Shown here in pieces: positions 23,804 to 34,400 of a stretch of 64,000 nucleotides of DNA. The notes beneath the pieces were generated by a model. It made no database searches. It had not been told where the DNA came from and saw nothing but the letters and a program-made list of their open reading frames with translations. A program made the translations under genes and the position numbers. Each line of letters begins with the position of its first letter. Position 1 is the first letter of the stretch. The DNA lies in assembly GCA_024362935.1 (NCBI GenBank), contig JANCRA010000179.1:186001-250000 (forward strand), in the 5' to 3' direction. This DNA comes from Setophaga petechia (taxonomy: Eukaryota > Chordata > Aves > Passeriformes > Parulidae).

Positions 23804-24296
23804 CCAGCACCCAGGCAGGGCCCACCCACCATGAGAGGCCATGGTTGAACCTCTTGGGAGAAAGGAGGGAGCTGAGCCTGGATATTCATTGTCTGACTGG
23901 TTTTGTGTGTAAAATGAGTTGGAAGTGGAGAGGGAGAAGCTTTCAGCATTTGCACTGTGTGTTCCTCACGGAGTCCTTGGGGTTTGAGGTTCAAATTTCA
24001 GGATCAGCACCCAAAGGCCAGACAGATCATTTTAGGGGGCAGCATCTTCTGGGGGTCTTTCCAATGGTGGCAGAGACTGAACTTGGGTCATCTTTGTTAG
24101 GTAAGATTGAACCTATCCCAAATCCCCACAATAAAACATGGAAACCTTGATGATAAAGAAAGAAGGCAACCCTGACTAAAGAAAGAAGGCAAGAAAAGCT
24201 GGAAACAAAAACAAGGAAAAGCACAATTATCCTCTATGGGTGAATTTTCACTTTTCCCATACCAGACCTTCCCAATCAGCCTGATGGCACCAGCAA
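23804..24296. other. Intergenic, no gene recognised
   Basis: Non-repetitive, apart from a duplicated word AAAGAAAGAAGGCAA at 24156 and 24178. Confidence 0.5.
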
Positions 24297-24757
24297 GGAA
24301 ACTTTTCCTTTCCTTTCCCCTTTTTTACCTTTCCCCTTTCTTTTCTTTTCTCCTTTCCCCTTTCCCCTCCCTTTCCCTTTCACTTTCCCCTTTTCCCCTT
24401 TCCCTTTCCCTTTCAGCTTTCCCCTTTCCCTTTCCCTTTCCCTTTCTCTTTCCCTTTCCCTTTTCCTTTCCCCTGTCCTTTCCCTTTTCCCCCTTTCCTT
24501 TCCCCATTTCCTTTCACCTTTCCCTTTTCCCTCTCCCCTTTCCTCTTTCCCCTTTCCCTTTCCCTTTCCTTTCCCCTTTCCTTTCCCTTTCCCCCTTTCC
24601 TTTCCCCTTTCCCCTTTGCCCCTTCCCCTTTGCCCTTTTCCTTTTCCCTTTCCCTTTCCCCCTTTCCTTTCCCCTTTCCCCTTTCCCCTTTCCCCTTTGC
24701 CCTTTTCCCTTTCCCTTTCCCCTTTTCCCTATTCCCCTTTCCCTTCCCTCTATTCCC
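24297..24757. repeat. Polypyrimidine tract (CCCTTT)n
   Basis: About 460 bp composed almost only of C and T on the plus strand, mainly CCCTTT, CCCCTTT and CCTTT units, with rare A or G. Such mirror-symmetric purine/pyrimidine tracts can form triplex (H-DNA). Confidence 0.95.
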
Positions 24758-25019
24758 AGTGTTTCTCCTGCCTTGTTGAGGCTGCACTCTGGGAATTCCA
24801 CGCTGGTTTCAGCTCCTGCCTTGGAGATCTGGCTGATCCAGGTCCATTTGCAGGGCTGAGATCCTGAGTTCCCAAAAACGACCTTGGCCACAATTTCTGC
24901 TTTCCCTCTCCATCCCCTCCCTGCCCCTCGTGCTCCAGCCCCTTGTGAAAAGCTTCTTTACTTAAATTTCTCTGTCTGTCCATGGTAAAAAACCTATTTA
25001 GAAATCAAAGGTGCAGTTG

Positions 25020-25720
25020 TTAATGACAGCACATTCATTTGCTTATGACTGTGCTCAGAACAGAGTAAAACATCACATAATTAGGCATAAAGAGCATTAT
25101 GCATAAATAACATTTTCCATATATCATTTCTAAATCATGACTAAAGTATTTATAAACTTTACCATCAAGTTTTACCAAAGTCCTCCTGACAGTCATTATA
25201 TAATGTATTGAATGCCAAGCAGCATAAAATACCACCAAAAAAAAAAAGAAGAGAAATGTTTTTGAATCAGAATTCCTCTATTCCTCACAGATCCATTATT
25301 CATCTCCACTAGATTAGTCACACTGCTCATATAAGCCAAGGACCACTGAGAAAACAAATCTCTGAGCAGAACTTTGAAAAAGTAAATAAAAATACTCACA
25401 TTGACTTTTTCGAATGTTCAAAGGATTTCAGACAGATAGAGTAAAAATGATCCAGTGTGTGCTTTTCCCGCTAGGTTTTTTCCAGTTTCTCCAGCCAAGA
25501 AGCTTCCTCTCCCTGATTGATACACTCCCTCTCCTATTCCCAGCTTTTGCCTTTTAAACTATCTCCCATACTTAAAAGAAATATGGTTTGCAGCTTGTAT
25601 TAGCAGCAGCAAATGTTTGGTCACGAAACTTTGGGTGTCATAATTAATACCAATTATCAGAGCCCTATGAAAATACTTTCGGAAAATTCATCGAATTCCA
25701 GCTCCGGTTGTGGAGGGGGG
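25020..25720. promoter_or_regulatory. Unique AT-rich block, candidate conserved non-coding element
   Basis: Repeat-free, with words such as CATCACATAATTAGGCATAA, GCATTATGCATAAATAAC and CTAAATCATGACTAAAG, rich in POU/homeodomain-like cores. It lies about 6 kb upstream of SIM2. Conservation is inferred from texture only. Confidence 0.35.
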
Positions 25721-28379
25721 AAAAAAAAAAAAAATGAAGTTGACCTTAACAAAACAACTTTATTCTCCTTAGAAAACTGAAATTGAAAACCTGGCCCGAA
25801 CATGAGCACTGAGAGTTTTTAACTTGGGCATATTTTTTGCAAATATCATCCATTTGGATCAGTCCATCAAGTCTGACAGCTCCTGCAGAGCTGCACGCCT
25901 GCGTTGTCACTGCCCAGCACACACAGCCTGCACCCCCTTCCACAGCAAGGACAGCAAAGAAAACCCCACATTTACAAGTTTGAAGGGCGAAAAAAAGACC
26001 CCACAACCTTTATTTCATTTTTAAACAGCCGTATTTTTTCTGGATAGGAGCTTTTGACAAACCCCCCAACAAATGCTGTCTGAGCAACAAGAAAGAGCCT
26101 GGAGATTTCCTTCCCTCCACCCTGATTAGAAATGGGATCCATGCCCCAGCTGGATATTTCCAGTTCATGCCCAGTAGAAATAATTTTCTGTCCTATTGCC
26201 AAACGTGTCCCATGTGGCCGGCAAAGGCTGGACAATAGCAGCGATACAGCTTCCAGAAAGGAGCTGAAAACGATCCCCGGCAGCCGGAGGCCTCCACTCT
26301 GCATAGTTTCATCATTCCAGCCCCGAGATTCCGCTTCCTTTTTTCCCCCTTTCAAGTATTCAGCTCGAATCCATCCTGCTGCCGATGTTCATGGCTCCCA
26401 CCTTGTCTGAAGGTTGATGGCACCCTGGAAGGTGGATCCCAAAATCTTCCACTCCACCGGTAATCCAGCAGTAACCCCGCTGGATATCAGCACGGGATGG
26501 CGGTGCCGGGGCAAGTTAAACAAATCCCGAGGAATCTGTTTTATTAGCATTTATAGGATTTGCGTGTGTGAGCGGCTGTGTGTGCACAGCCACACTTGGG
26601 AGCGGTAGTTACAGGGCAAAAAATAAAAATAAAATCCGGGGGATTCCTCCGGGGACGATCAGCGCTGCTGCTCCTCGGGCCGGGAGCGGTGCTGATGGCG
26701 CAGGGTGGAAATGTTCAAATATCCGACGGTGTTTTCTTTCCTGTGGAACTCGGTGGGATTTCTCACAGTTAATACTTCAGCTAAGCACATCAGACTAAAG
26801 TTAAGCCCCGCTCTGTGCTGCTCGGCTCCGCAGCCCCGATTTCCTCCCCCAACCTCCAGCGAGGGGAAAAAAAAAATAAAATAAAGCAGGAAAACTCCAC
26901 CAAGACCAAAATCGCGGCGCTTTTTGTGGCACTTTTAGGGACACTTTCAGAGGATGGTAACTCCCGTCCTGCTGCCTGTCCCTGGAAACAGCGGCTGGAG
27001 CGGCCCTGGGAATTCCTTGGGATCCTGGGAAGGGCAGGGATGGGAAGGGAGCGGTGCCGGGGGTGCCGCCCCCACGCCTGAAAGATGCAGAATGGCCCCA
27101 AAAAAAGGTGTTGGAGCTTGTCCCCATGGCCACCCAGACACGGAGCACCCACCCGAGACAGGGAGATGCCAAAAGAATTTGTTTTGGGGTGGATGGGGGA
27201 AAAGAGTTTGGTTTGGGGTGGACGAGGCTGTTCTCACCTCTCATTTTCCTCTCTGTTTCCGTCTCCAGTTGAAAAAAACCTGGCAAGGAAATTAAAAAAA
27301 AAAAAAAAAAAAAGAATAAAAGTTGGAAATGTTCCTCTGTTACACAGCTCACCTGGGAAAGAAACTCTTTCCCTTTTGCAGGGTTTTCCCCTCCAAGCAA
27401 AGGGAAAATGTTGTTAAATAATTGTGGGGTTTGTGCGCGCCCGGCGTAGGATTCTGCAACAAGGTACCCGTGAAAACATGAGCTGAATATTTAAGTAATA
27501 AATTGTTTTATTTATTCTCCTGGTTTATTTTCGTCCCGACGAGGAGTTTTTTTAGGAAAAGGGTGGCGGGGAAGTCCCTGCAGCCACCTCGGGCTCACCG
27601 AGCTGCACACAGAGAATGCACCTCGATAGATTTGGGCCACCCTTGCAGCACCGTGATTTTCTCTTTTTCTGTCGGGATTCTCTTGAAAACATCCGCAAAT
27701 CTGCCCTTTCTCCAAACCACCGCAAATTTTTGGAAACACAACACGCTCCTCTCACGTTTTCCTTTGCCACCCGGTCGTTTATCCCTATATTTTGTTCACA
27801 GGACACAGAAATGTCCCACATAAATTCCTTTTCGGGGTTAGCGATCACAGAGCTCGTTGAATCGGACCCGTTAGGACCTGCCTTGATATACAGCTAATTT
27901 TCGGCAAAAAATAAATATATCTATATATAAATAAAATATTTTCCCCGATATATGTATATGTATTTTTTTTTTTTTACCTCTGCTCATACATCCAGTTTCG
28001 GCGGAGGGCGGAGGTTGCACTGAATTTTGAGAATTTCCCCGAAAAGCTGAAGTTTCTTTTCGATGGCTGGTTTTGGTTTTTCGGTTTTGGTTTTTTTTGT
28101 TGTTGGTTTTTTGGGTTTTGGTTTTTTGGGTTTTTTTTTGCTTTTAGGTTTTTTTTTCCCCTAAATTAATTTTCGTTTGTTTTGCTCGGCGAAAAGTCCC
28201 AGCCAGAACACGCTGCAGTTAAAATGAAAATAAAAATACAGCTGTGGGTAAATCTGGCATCTCCAACGTGCCCATCAGAGGTGTCCCCATAGAGAGGGGC
28301 ACGGGGCTGCTGTTTTCCCCTATTTTGCGGGTAAAAAGGGCAGCGCGGGAGGGATAAACGGGGCACACCGCGCATTTCG
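25721..28379. other. Transition from intergenic DNA into the CpG-rich SIM2 upstream region
   Basis: CpG frequency begins to climb at about 26.2 kb. Homopolymers occur at 25725-25735 and 27294-27313 (A), and a G/T-rich low-complexity stretch at 28068-28160. No exon recognised; the many 60-200-residue frames on both strands come from GC-rich DNA with few stops. Confidence 0.5.
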
Positions 28380-28537
28380 CCCTTCGCTCAGCTTTCCTTG
28401 ACCTGCGAGCCTAAATCCAAATTTAATCCCACCCATTCCCTGCAAAACCGCTGTCCCCGGGCGCGTCAGCCAAGGGCCGGGCGCGGTGCCGGTACCTGAC
28501 CGGGAGGGGATGGATTAGGAGGATGGGTTGGGAGGAT

Positions 28538-28552
28538 GGGTTAGGGTTAGGG
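28538..28552 (+). repeat. Short interstitial telomere-like motif
   Basis: GGGTTAGGGTTAGGG, two and a half TTAGGG units, follows GGATGGGTTGGGAGGAT. It is too short to be a telomere relic with confidence. Confidence 0.4.
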
Positions 28553-28677
28553 TACCTGACCTGATGGATTCGGGGCCATTTAGGGCAATTCTGGAACCCT
28601 TCAGGCTCCGCTCGCCCTCTGCTCGCCCACATCTCCGGCTGGAGGTGCCGCAGGGTCCCCGCTCGCCATCCCGGGCT

Positions 28678-28849
28678 CCGGGCAGGCTGCAGAGCTCGGC
28701 CTCTCCCTCGGTGTGACCGGGCCGGGCTCTCGTTGCTCTCATGGGATTATTAATTACAGAGCCCCGGGCAGGTTGAAGAGCTCGGCCTTTCCCTCGGTGT
28801 GGCCGGGCCGGGCTCTCGCTGCTCTCATGGGATCATTAATTACAGAGGC
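28678..28849 (+). repeat. 86-bp tandem duplication upstream of SIM2 carrying TTAATTA homeodomain cores
   Basis: Two near-identical 86-bp units (28678-28763 and 28764-28849) each run from CCGGGCAGG through CTCTCATGGGAT to ATTAATTACAGAG. Each carries one TTAATTA palindrome, the core recognised by many homeodomain proteins. The differences are single bases. The unit looks regulatory rather than repeat-like, being CpG-rich and unlike the LTR and CR1 families here. Confidence 0.7.
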
Positions 28850-30118
28850 CCGGGCGAGCTCCAGCAAACGCGCTGGCCCGCCGGCCAAGCCTCCCGCGGG
28901 GATTAACGTGAAGGAGCGGGGCATTGTGTCCCCCATCCCCCTCGGGATGCCCGTCCCTCCTTGTCCCTCCTTGTCCCTCCTTGTCCCTCCTTCTCTCCTC
29001 TCCTCGCTGCTTTAATCCCCACGCGTGGCCGGGCTGGCTCCGGGGGCTGGGGCTGTGTCCCCGTGCGGGTGGGACAGGGACACACGCCTGGCTTGGTGTC
29101 CCCAAAAGTTTCTCAAGGGCTCCCGTCGGGTTAAACCCTGCCTGGGCTCGGCTTAATTCCCTCACTCGGGACATGACAAGGGACACAGGCATGGCTTTAG
29201 TGACAAGTTCTGCAGAGGTGGCCCTGGGCTCTCCGAGGGAAGGGGCCCGGGGGTCTCGGCATCTTCTTCATTTGCTCGGTCTCCCCCCGAGCGCTGCTCC
29301 GGCAGCTCCGGGGTTAAGCCCCGCTCAGCGGAGCCCGGCGGGGGCTGATGAGCGGCGGAGCTCGGGCCCCTCCCCGGCGTGTGCGAGGGGAATGTGTGAA
29401 TCTATTTGTGTATAAACGTGTAAAACGGCTGTTACACACACGCTACAAATGAGCGCTGGGTCTACCCGAGTACCACCGCGTGTGTCCAGGTACTTTACCC
29501 ACATCCACAATAAAGCTCTCGGGAGATTTCCCGGCGCTGGAAAAGGGCCCCACGCGTGTCGCGGCCCCACACACCCCCCGGGTCCCCTCCCGCGGGCAGC
29601 TGAGCCCCTGCTGGGGCGGCGAGGCCCCCTCGGGGTCACCGAGAAGGGCAGCGAGGGCCGAGGGGCTCGGCCGGGGTTGTCCCCCCGCCCCCGGCTCCCC
29701 CCGGGCCGGCCTCCCGTCCCCCCGCAAGCGCTGATTGCGGCTCCGCGCTGGCTTTGGGTCCCTCGGAGGGCGCTGCGCGGGCGGACACGTCACGGATACA
29801 TTATCCCCTCCCCTCTTGAGGCTCTCCTGGCTTTCTGCAGCCTTTTGCTAAAGAATTAACCGAGAGGTCCGCTTCAGAGCTCCTTCTGCCCCTGGGAAAA
29901 AAAAATAAATAAAAAAGGCGAGGAAAGAAAAGAAAAAAAAAAAAAAAAGAGCGGAGATATCGGTGCTTTCAGACGAGGAGCGTGGCGGCTGTGATTTCCG
30001 AGAGGAGGGGAATTTTACCTTCGATCTTTGCCGAATTGCGGGAGGTGAATGTAGCAAACCCTCCCCTTGCCTTTGAAAGGCATGTCTCTGCCAAAGAGCC
30101 ACCGCTCCGCTCTTGAAA

Positions 30119-30124
30119 TACGTG
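30119..30124 (+). promoter_or_regulatory. TACGTG core, candidate SIM:ARNT (CNS midline element) site
   Basis: The hexamer TACGTG in the context GAAATACGTGACAAA matches the midline element bound by SIM:ARNT heterodimers (established for the family). It lies about 1.18 kb upstream of the SIM2 ATG in CpG-rich DNA. A single hexamer is expected by chance every few kb, so function is only suggested. Confidence 0.3.
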
Positions 30125-31271
30125 ACAAATAAACAAGAAACCAAAAAAAAAAAAAATTACAGAGAGGAAAGATTCCTATCCTTCAAATTCTTTTTCTTTA
30201 AAAGAGGAGAAGAAAAAAAAATCCCAACAAAAAAAAAACCCAACCAAACCAATAAATAAAAGCAACAAAATCAATGCCGCGCCTCTGCCAGCGCTCGGAC
30301 TTGTTTGGAAAGAGACAACGCTGAAGTGGCACAGGTCCCGAGGAAAACGGATCCTTTAATTTGACTCCGCATGAGAAGCGCATTTGGAGCCGGGCGCAGC
30401 GGCCGCGGCGGCAGGAGCGGCCCCGCAGCCCCCGCAGCCCCCGCGGCAGCCCCGGCGCTGCCGGAGCCCCTCGGGCGCGGGCGGAGCAGCAGCAGCAGCG
30501 CCCTTGGGCCGCGGGAGCCCGGCCGGAGCGGAGAGGCCGAGGGGAAGGGGAAGGAGAGCCGCTGATCCCGGGGCGCTCCGGCCATCAGCAGCCACCGGCT
30601 TCGACTTCGGTTCAGCGGGGAGCTCGTCGTGTCCTCGGCATCTCCGGGACCAGCTCGTTTTGCACTTCGTTCTACGTCGTTCGTTTTCTCCCTTTTTGGT
30701 TTTTTTTTTTTTCTTCTTCTCTTGAGGGACAAAATGTCCAAAAATGGTTCAGCCTGCTTAGCCCAATGATTTCTTGCACGGACGCTCTATTTTTCTTTTT
30801 TTCTTCTTCTTTTTTTTTTTTTAATTATTATTTTTGGATGGGGCAGGATTGAGTAGAAGAAATCGTTCGGTGAAGGGGACCCCGGCGGTTTGCTTCCCAT
30901 TAAGGAGAAGATCAAGATCCGATTCCCAGCTGCACGCAGAGGACGGGGCTTGCCCTGGGTCTTTCAGCCTGGCTTTCGGAGCCCTCCTGCTGCAGGGTCA
31001 GAGCAGAACTGCCTTCTCCGAGCGGCTTTCCTGTCCTGCTTGTAGCTCAGAGATCGCCTCCCCCCTCCTCGCACCATTTCTGTTCGTCTTGGTTTTGTTT
31101 GGTCGGTTTAGCTTTATTTTGCCCTCCCCTTTTTGTCTTTTTTCCCCCCCCTTTCGTTTATTATTATTATTATTAATTATTTGATTTGGGTTAATTGCCT
31201 TCCTGAAACGAAAATCCTAACTCTGGAGTCGAAATCCATGCCCCCTGCCATTCGGAAGAACGGGGTCTAAT

Positions 31272-31340
31272 ATGCCAGTGACATCTCCGCCTTGCAGCAG
31301 TCGCGATGAAGGAAAAATCCAAGAACGCGGCAAAGACTAG
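31272..31340 (+). other. Upstream ORF overlapping the SIM2 start codon
   Basis: An ATG at 31272 with A at -3 opens a 22-codon frame, +1 relative to SIM2, that reads across the SIM2 ATG at 31306 and stops at TAG 31338-31340. If the transcript starts upstream of 31272, scanning ribosomes would meet this ATG first, which would usually dampen SIM2 translation. The frame is seen directly; a regulatory role is inference. Confidence 0.5.
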
Positions 31341-31480
31341 ACGGGAAAAAGAAAATGGAGAATTCTACGAACTGGCCAAACTCCTGCCCCTGCCCTCGGC
31401 CATCACCTCGCAGCTGGACAAGGCGTCCATCATCCGCCTCACCACCAGCTACCTGAAAATGCGAGCCGTCTTCCCCGAAG
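31306..31480 (+). CDS. SIM2: SIM2 coding exon 1: bHLH domain
   Basis: This exon encodes 58 codons plus one base, beginning [17 protein letters not shown] and ending KMRAVFPE. The basic region ([14 protein letters not shown]) contacts DNA; helix 1 ([11 protein letters not shown]), the loop and helix 2 ([15 protein letters not shown]) form the dimerisation surface. The start is chosen because it matches the family N-terminus, has G at -3, and is preceded by an in-frame TGA at 31279-31281. The donor is GAAG|GTAAAA at 31480/31481, leaving phase 1. The exon is intact, with no indel, and lies inside CpG-rich DNA. Confidence 0.97.
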
Positions 31481-34400
31481 GTAAAAACAGCCCCGGGACT
31501 CCGGGATCCCGCACGGGAGGGACGGGCAGAGAGGGGCAGGGGGTGCTGGGGTGGGCACGGCCCCATCAGCGCCCTGGCAGGAGGGAGGGGATGCCCGCAG
31601 GGGTCTCAGAACGCGGTGAGCGAGCGAGAAGGGATTGAGGGAAAAGCGGGCTGGGAATGAGCCCGTCTGCCCCAAGCCCGGCTGCGGTGGTGGGAGGCAG
31701 AGCCGGCCGCTTCATCCTCCCTTTCTCCCCCTCCTCCTCCTCCTCCTCCTCCTCCTCGGCTGCCGCTTCAGCTCCGGCGGCTCGGGGGTCCCGTCGCGGT
31801 GAGAGCGGGCTCGGTTCGTGTGCGCAGCCCCGGAGGAGGGGGTGGTCCCTGGGCACGGCGCTTTCCGTCCGGGCACGGCCTCAGGGGGAAAGGAAAAAAA
31901 CCCAACTGTGTGGTTGTTATTATTATTTTGTTTTGGTTGGAGCTCTCTGGAGCCAGGGAAGCAGGCTGGGAATGAAGGCGAGGCCGCTCCGCAGCGAGGC
32001 CCTGCGGCTTCTCCCGGGGAAAGAGGGGAAAGAGGGGAAGGAGAACCCGAGCCCAGCCCGGCCCGGCCCAGCTGCGGCTCCCGTGGCTCTTCTCGGGGCC
32101 ACCAGCAGCCAGGCCCGGCACCAATCCCGCTGGATTTGGGGGAAATCATCCCCCAAAGGGAAATCAATCCCTCGGGAGGCTCCTGCCTCCCCCGAGCGCC
32201 CCTGGGGGAGGCTGCGGGCCGGGGGCTGTCGGTGCGGCCGCGGAGCTGATGCGAGCGGCGGAACGAAGCGCTGGGCAGTGCCTGCGGGTGGCTGAATAAA
32301 GCCCAGCAGCCCCGCTTTGTCATTTGTTTGTGCCTCTCCGCACTGGGAGCAGGGTGAAGGAATTAGCAAATTCCGCAGGGGAAGGTCTGCTCTCCTTCCT
32401 AGCGCGGTTTCTAAGGAGCTTTATTAAAAGGCTAAAAAGAAAAACACGACCAAAAAAAATAAAATAGAGGGAGGGCGGGAAAAAAAAAAACCAAAAACAA
32501 ACTCCCAACCCGAGTAAAAGCTTACCGTCGTGGTCATTTAATTCAGAAATTTCGGGAGCACGGAGCAGCCGTGCTATTATGGGAAGCCAGGGCTCCCGAG
32601 CCAGCGGAGCGAGGGGAGCGAGGCGCTGCTCCGCCGCATTTTCCAGCCATTATTCCCACCGGGAAATTTCCCCCATGAGAAACAGAGCGTCGTAATTTCG
32701 AGGGGGGCGGTGGTGTTGGGGGGATCACTGGCCGGCCGTGCCTGGCCCGAACGCCTTTGATTTAGGAGGGAGGAAAAGCGGCACGTTTCGAGATGCTGCT
32801 GGATGCGTCCCGGGCTTTTCCAGCCCTGCTGATCCTCAAGAGCAGCGAGCCGACCCCGAGAGCAGGTTTATACCCACGGCTCGGGTGTGTTTTATGTGTC
32901 TGTCTTCCCTAAACAGGCCGGGCGTGCGCTTCCGCACACTCTGCTTATTAAGGGCAACGTTTAAATGCATACAGCGAATTCCTGATCTTTCATCGTCTTA
33001 AGTACGGCTGGAAATACATTTAAAACCAAAGCTTTGCATCCAGGGATGACAGGCCGGCGGGGAATTGCCTCCTCCGGTCCCCGAGCCCTGCGTTTCGAGC
33101 CTGGGAGGGTGCAGGGGAAAGGGGGAGCCGGGCAGAGGCGGCTGCAGAAGGATTTTTTTTATGGGGGGGTTTCTTCCACACAGTCCCGCATCACCCAAAC
33201 TTCCCTCTCCCTCGGGATTTGCCTGTGGAAAGAGAGGAAGGGGGGTCCCCATCCGTCCGTCCTTCTGTCCGTCCTCCCTCCCCCCTCCTCACACTCGGCT
33301 ACTGGTTTCCAGTTGGCTTTACTGGGAGGGGAAACAGCCCAGAGAGGCGTCCCAGCCTAAATCCTGGGCCAGCCAGAGCCCCATGGCGAGGGCTGGACCC
33401 GATGGGTTTCGGGTTGTGAAATGAAGGTGGGCACGGAGCAGCGCCCGGGCTGTCCCAGCCGTCACCTCTGAGGCTCAAAGCGGTGCCAGGGCAGGGGGGA
33501 CAGGTCTGAGACGCCCCCAGACGCGTGCTAGGCCCGGGCTAACTGCGGCCAGCACGGGCAGAAACGCTGCTCGGCTGCAGAGCTGGCTTCCAGCTCCGTC
33601 TGGGCTGGAGGGAAAAAGAGAGAAAGAGAAAGAAAGAGAGAGTTGTGTTTCTAAACACCTCGGTGGAGGGCTCGCCCTCTGATTTCCAGACGTAGTTTAG
33701 GAAAAGTTTGAGCCCCTCAGCGAGTTGATTGATCCCGACAGGGTTTGGGACAGGTTTCCTGCTCAGCCCGGCCGGGATTTTCCCGAAGATGGGCAGAACC
33801 CGCTCAGACCCCAAAGAGCCAAAGGGGATTTTTACCCCGGCTCCTTTCGCCCTCGCAGCCCAAGCCCTGCAAGGGACAAGTTCGGGCTGCGAAATCCCAG
33901 ATTTGCCCTGCGGTACCGCTGCGACCTTGAATTCAGGAGTTAAAAGTCAGGACACAGCAGCCTCCAGCCTCCCGCTCTCTAGCACCGTCTTCTCTCGTGT
34001 TTTCGGGGTTTTTTTGTTGTTGTTATTGGCTTTGTTGCCGTAGAACAAAAATACACCACGAGTCGTCTTCTGCCTCCACTGTCAGTATTTTTTTTATTAT
34101 TTATTTTTATTTTGAAAAGGAGTCAATGAAGGAAAGAGAGGCGAGAATGAGCCGCGTTTAAAAACTGCGATTCTCTGCCCCCCGGTTACGGCAGACTGGT
34201 GAAATCGTCACCCTCTCCCTCCCCCATCCCCGGCGCAGTGTCCAAAACCGATTATGAAATTGGACATTTGTGGTTGTTTCAACCGGATGGGAGCCAGCTA
34301 ATTAATATGTGACCCAAAATACAATGTGCGCAATACAAAATAATCTGAATAAAGTGACGGAGCGGTAGACCTCAGACCTTCCTTATTCCGAGAGGCAGAC

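Larger units (their letters stand above)
28380..31305 (+). promoter_or_regulatory. CpG-rich presumptive SIM2 promoter and 5' UTR region
   Basis: CpG density rises sharply from about 28.4 kb and stays high to and beyond exon 1, unlike the CpG-poor DNA of 1-25 kb. The densest part, about 30361-30640, is almost pure GC with many CG dinucleotides. The transcription start cannot be fixed from sequence; no well-placed TATA box was recognised, which fits a CpG-island promoter. T-rich runs at 30690-30840 and 31070-31160 interrupt the island. A SIM/ARNT-type TACGTG site (30119-30124) and an ACGTCA site (29787-29792) lie within it. Confidence 0.65.

Noticed and set aside
23205..24150. Long frames on both strands (175-259 residues) with SHSATKATLPPKPL or GGRVALVAEWLW repeats
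   Set aside because: They are translations of the 17-bp minisatellite; both strands and all frames are open, which is a repeat artefact.
1..25000. Exons of neighbouring genes (for example CLDN14, a SIM2 neighbour in mammals)
   Set aside because: No claudin-like or other conserved exon was recognised; the long frames coincide with repeats or GC-rich DNA.
28538..28552. Telomere relic or fusion point
   Set aside because: Only two and a half units; this can arise by chance.
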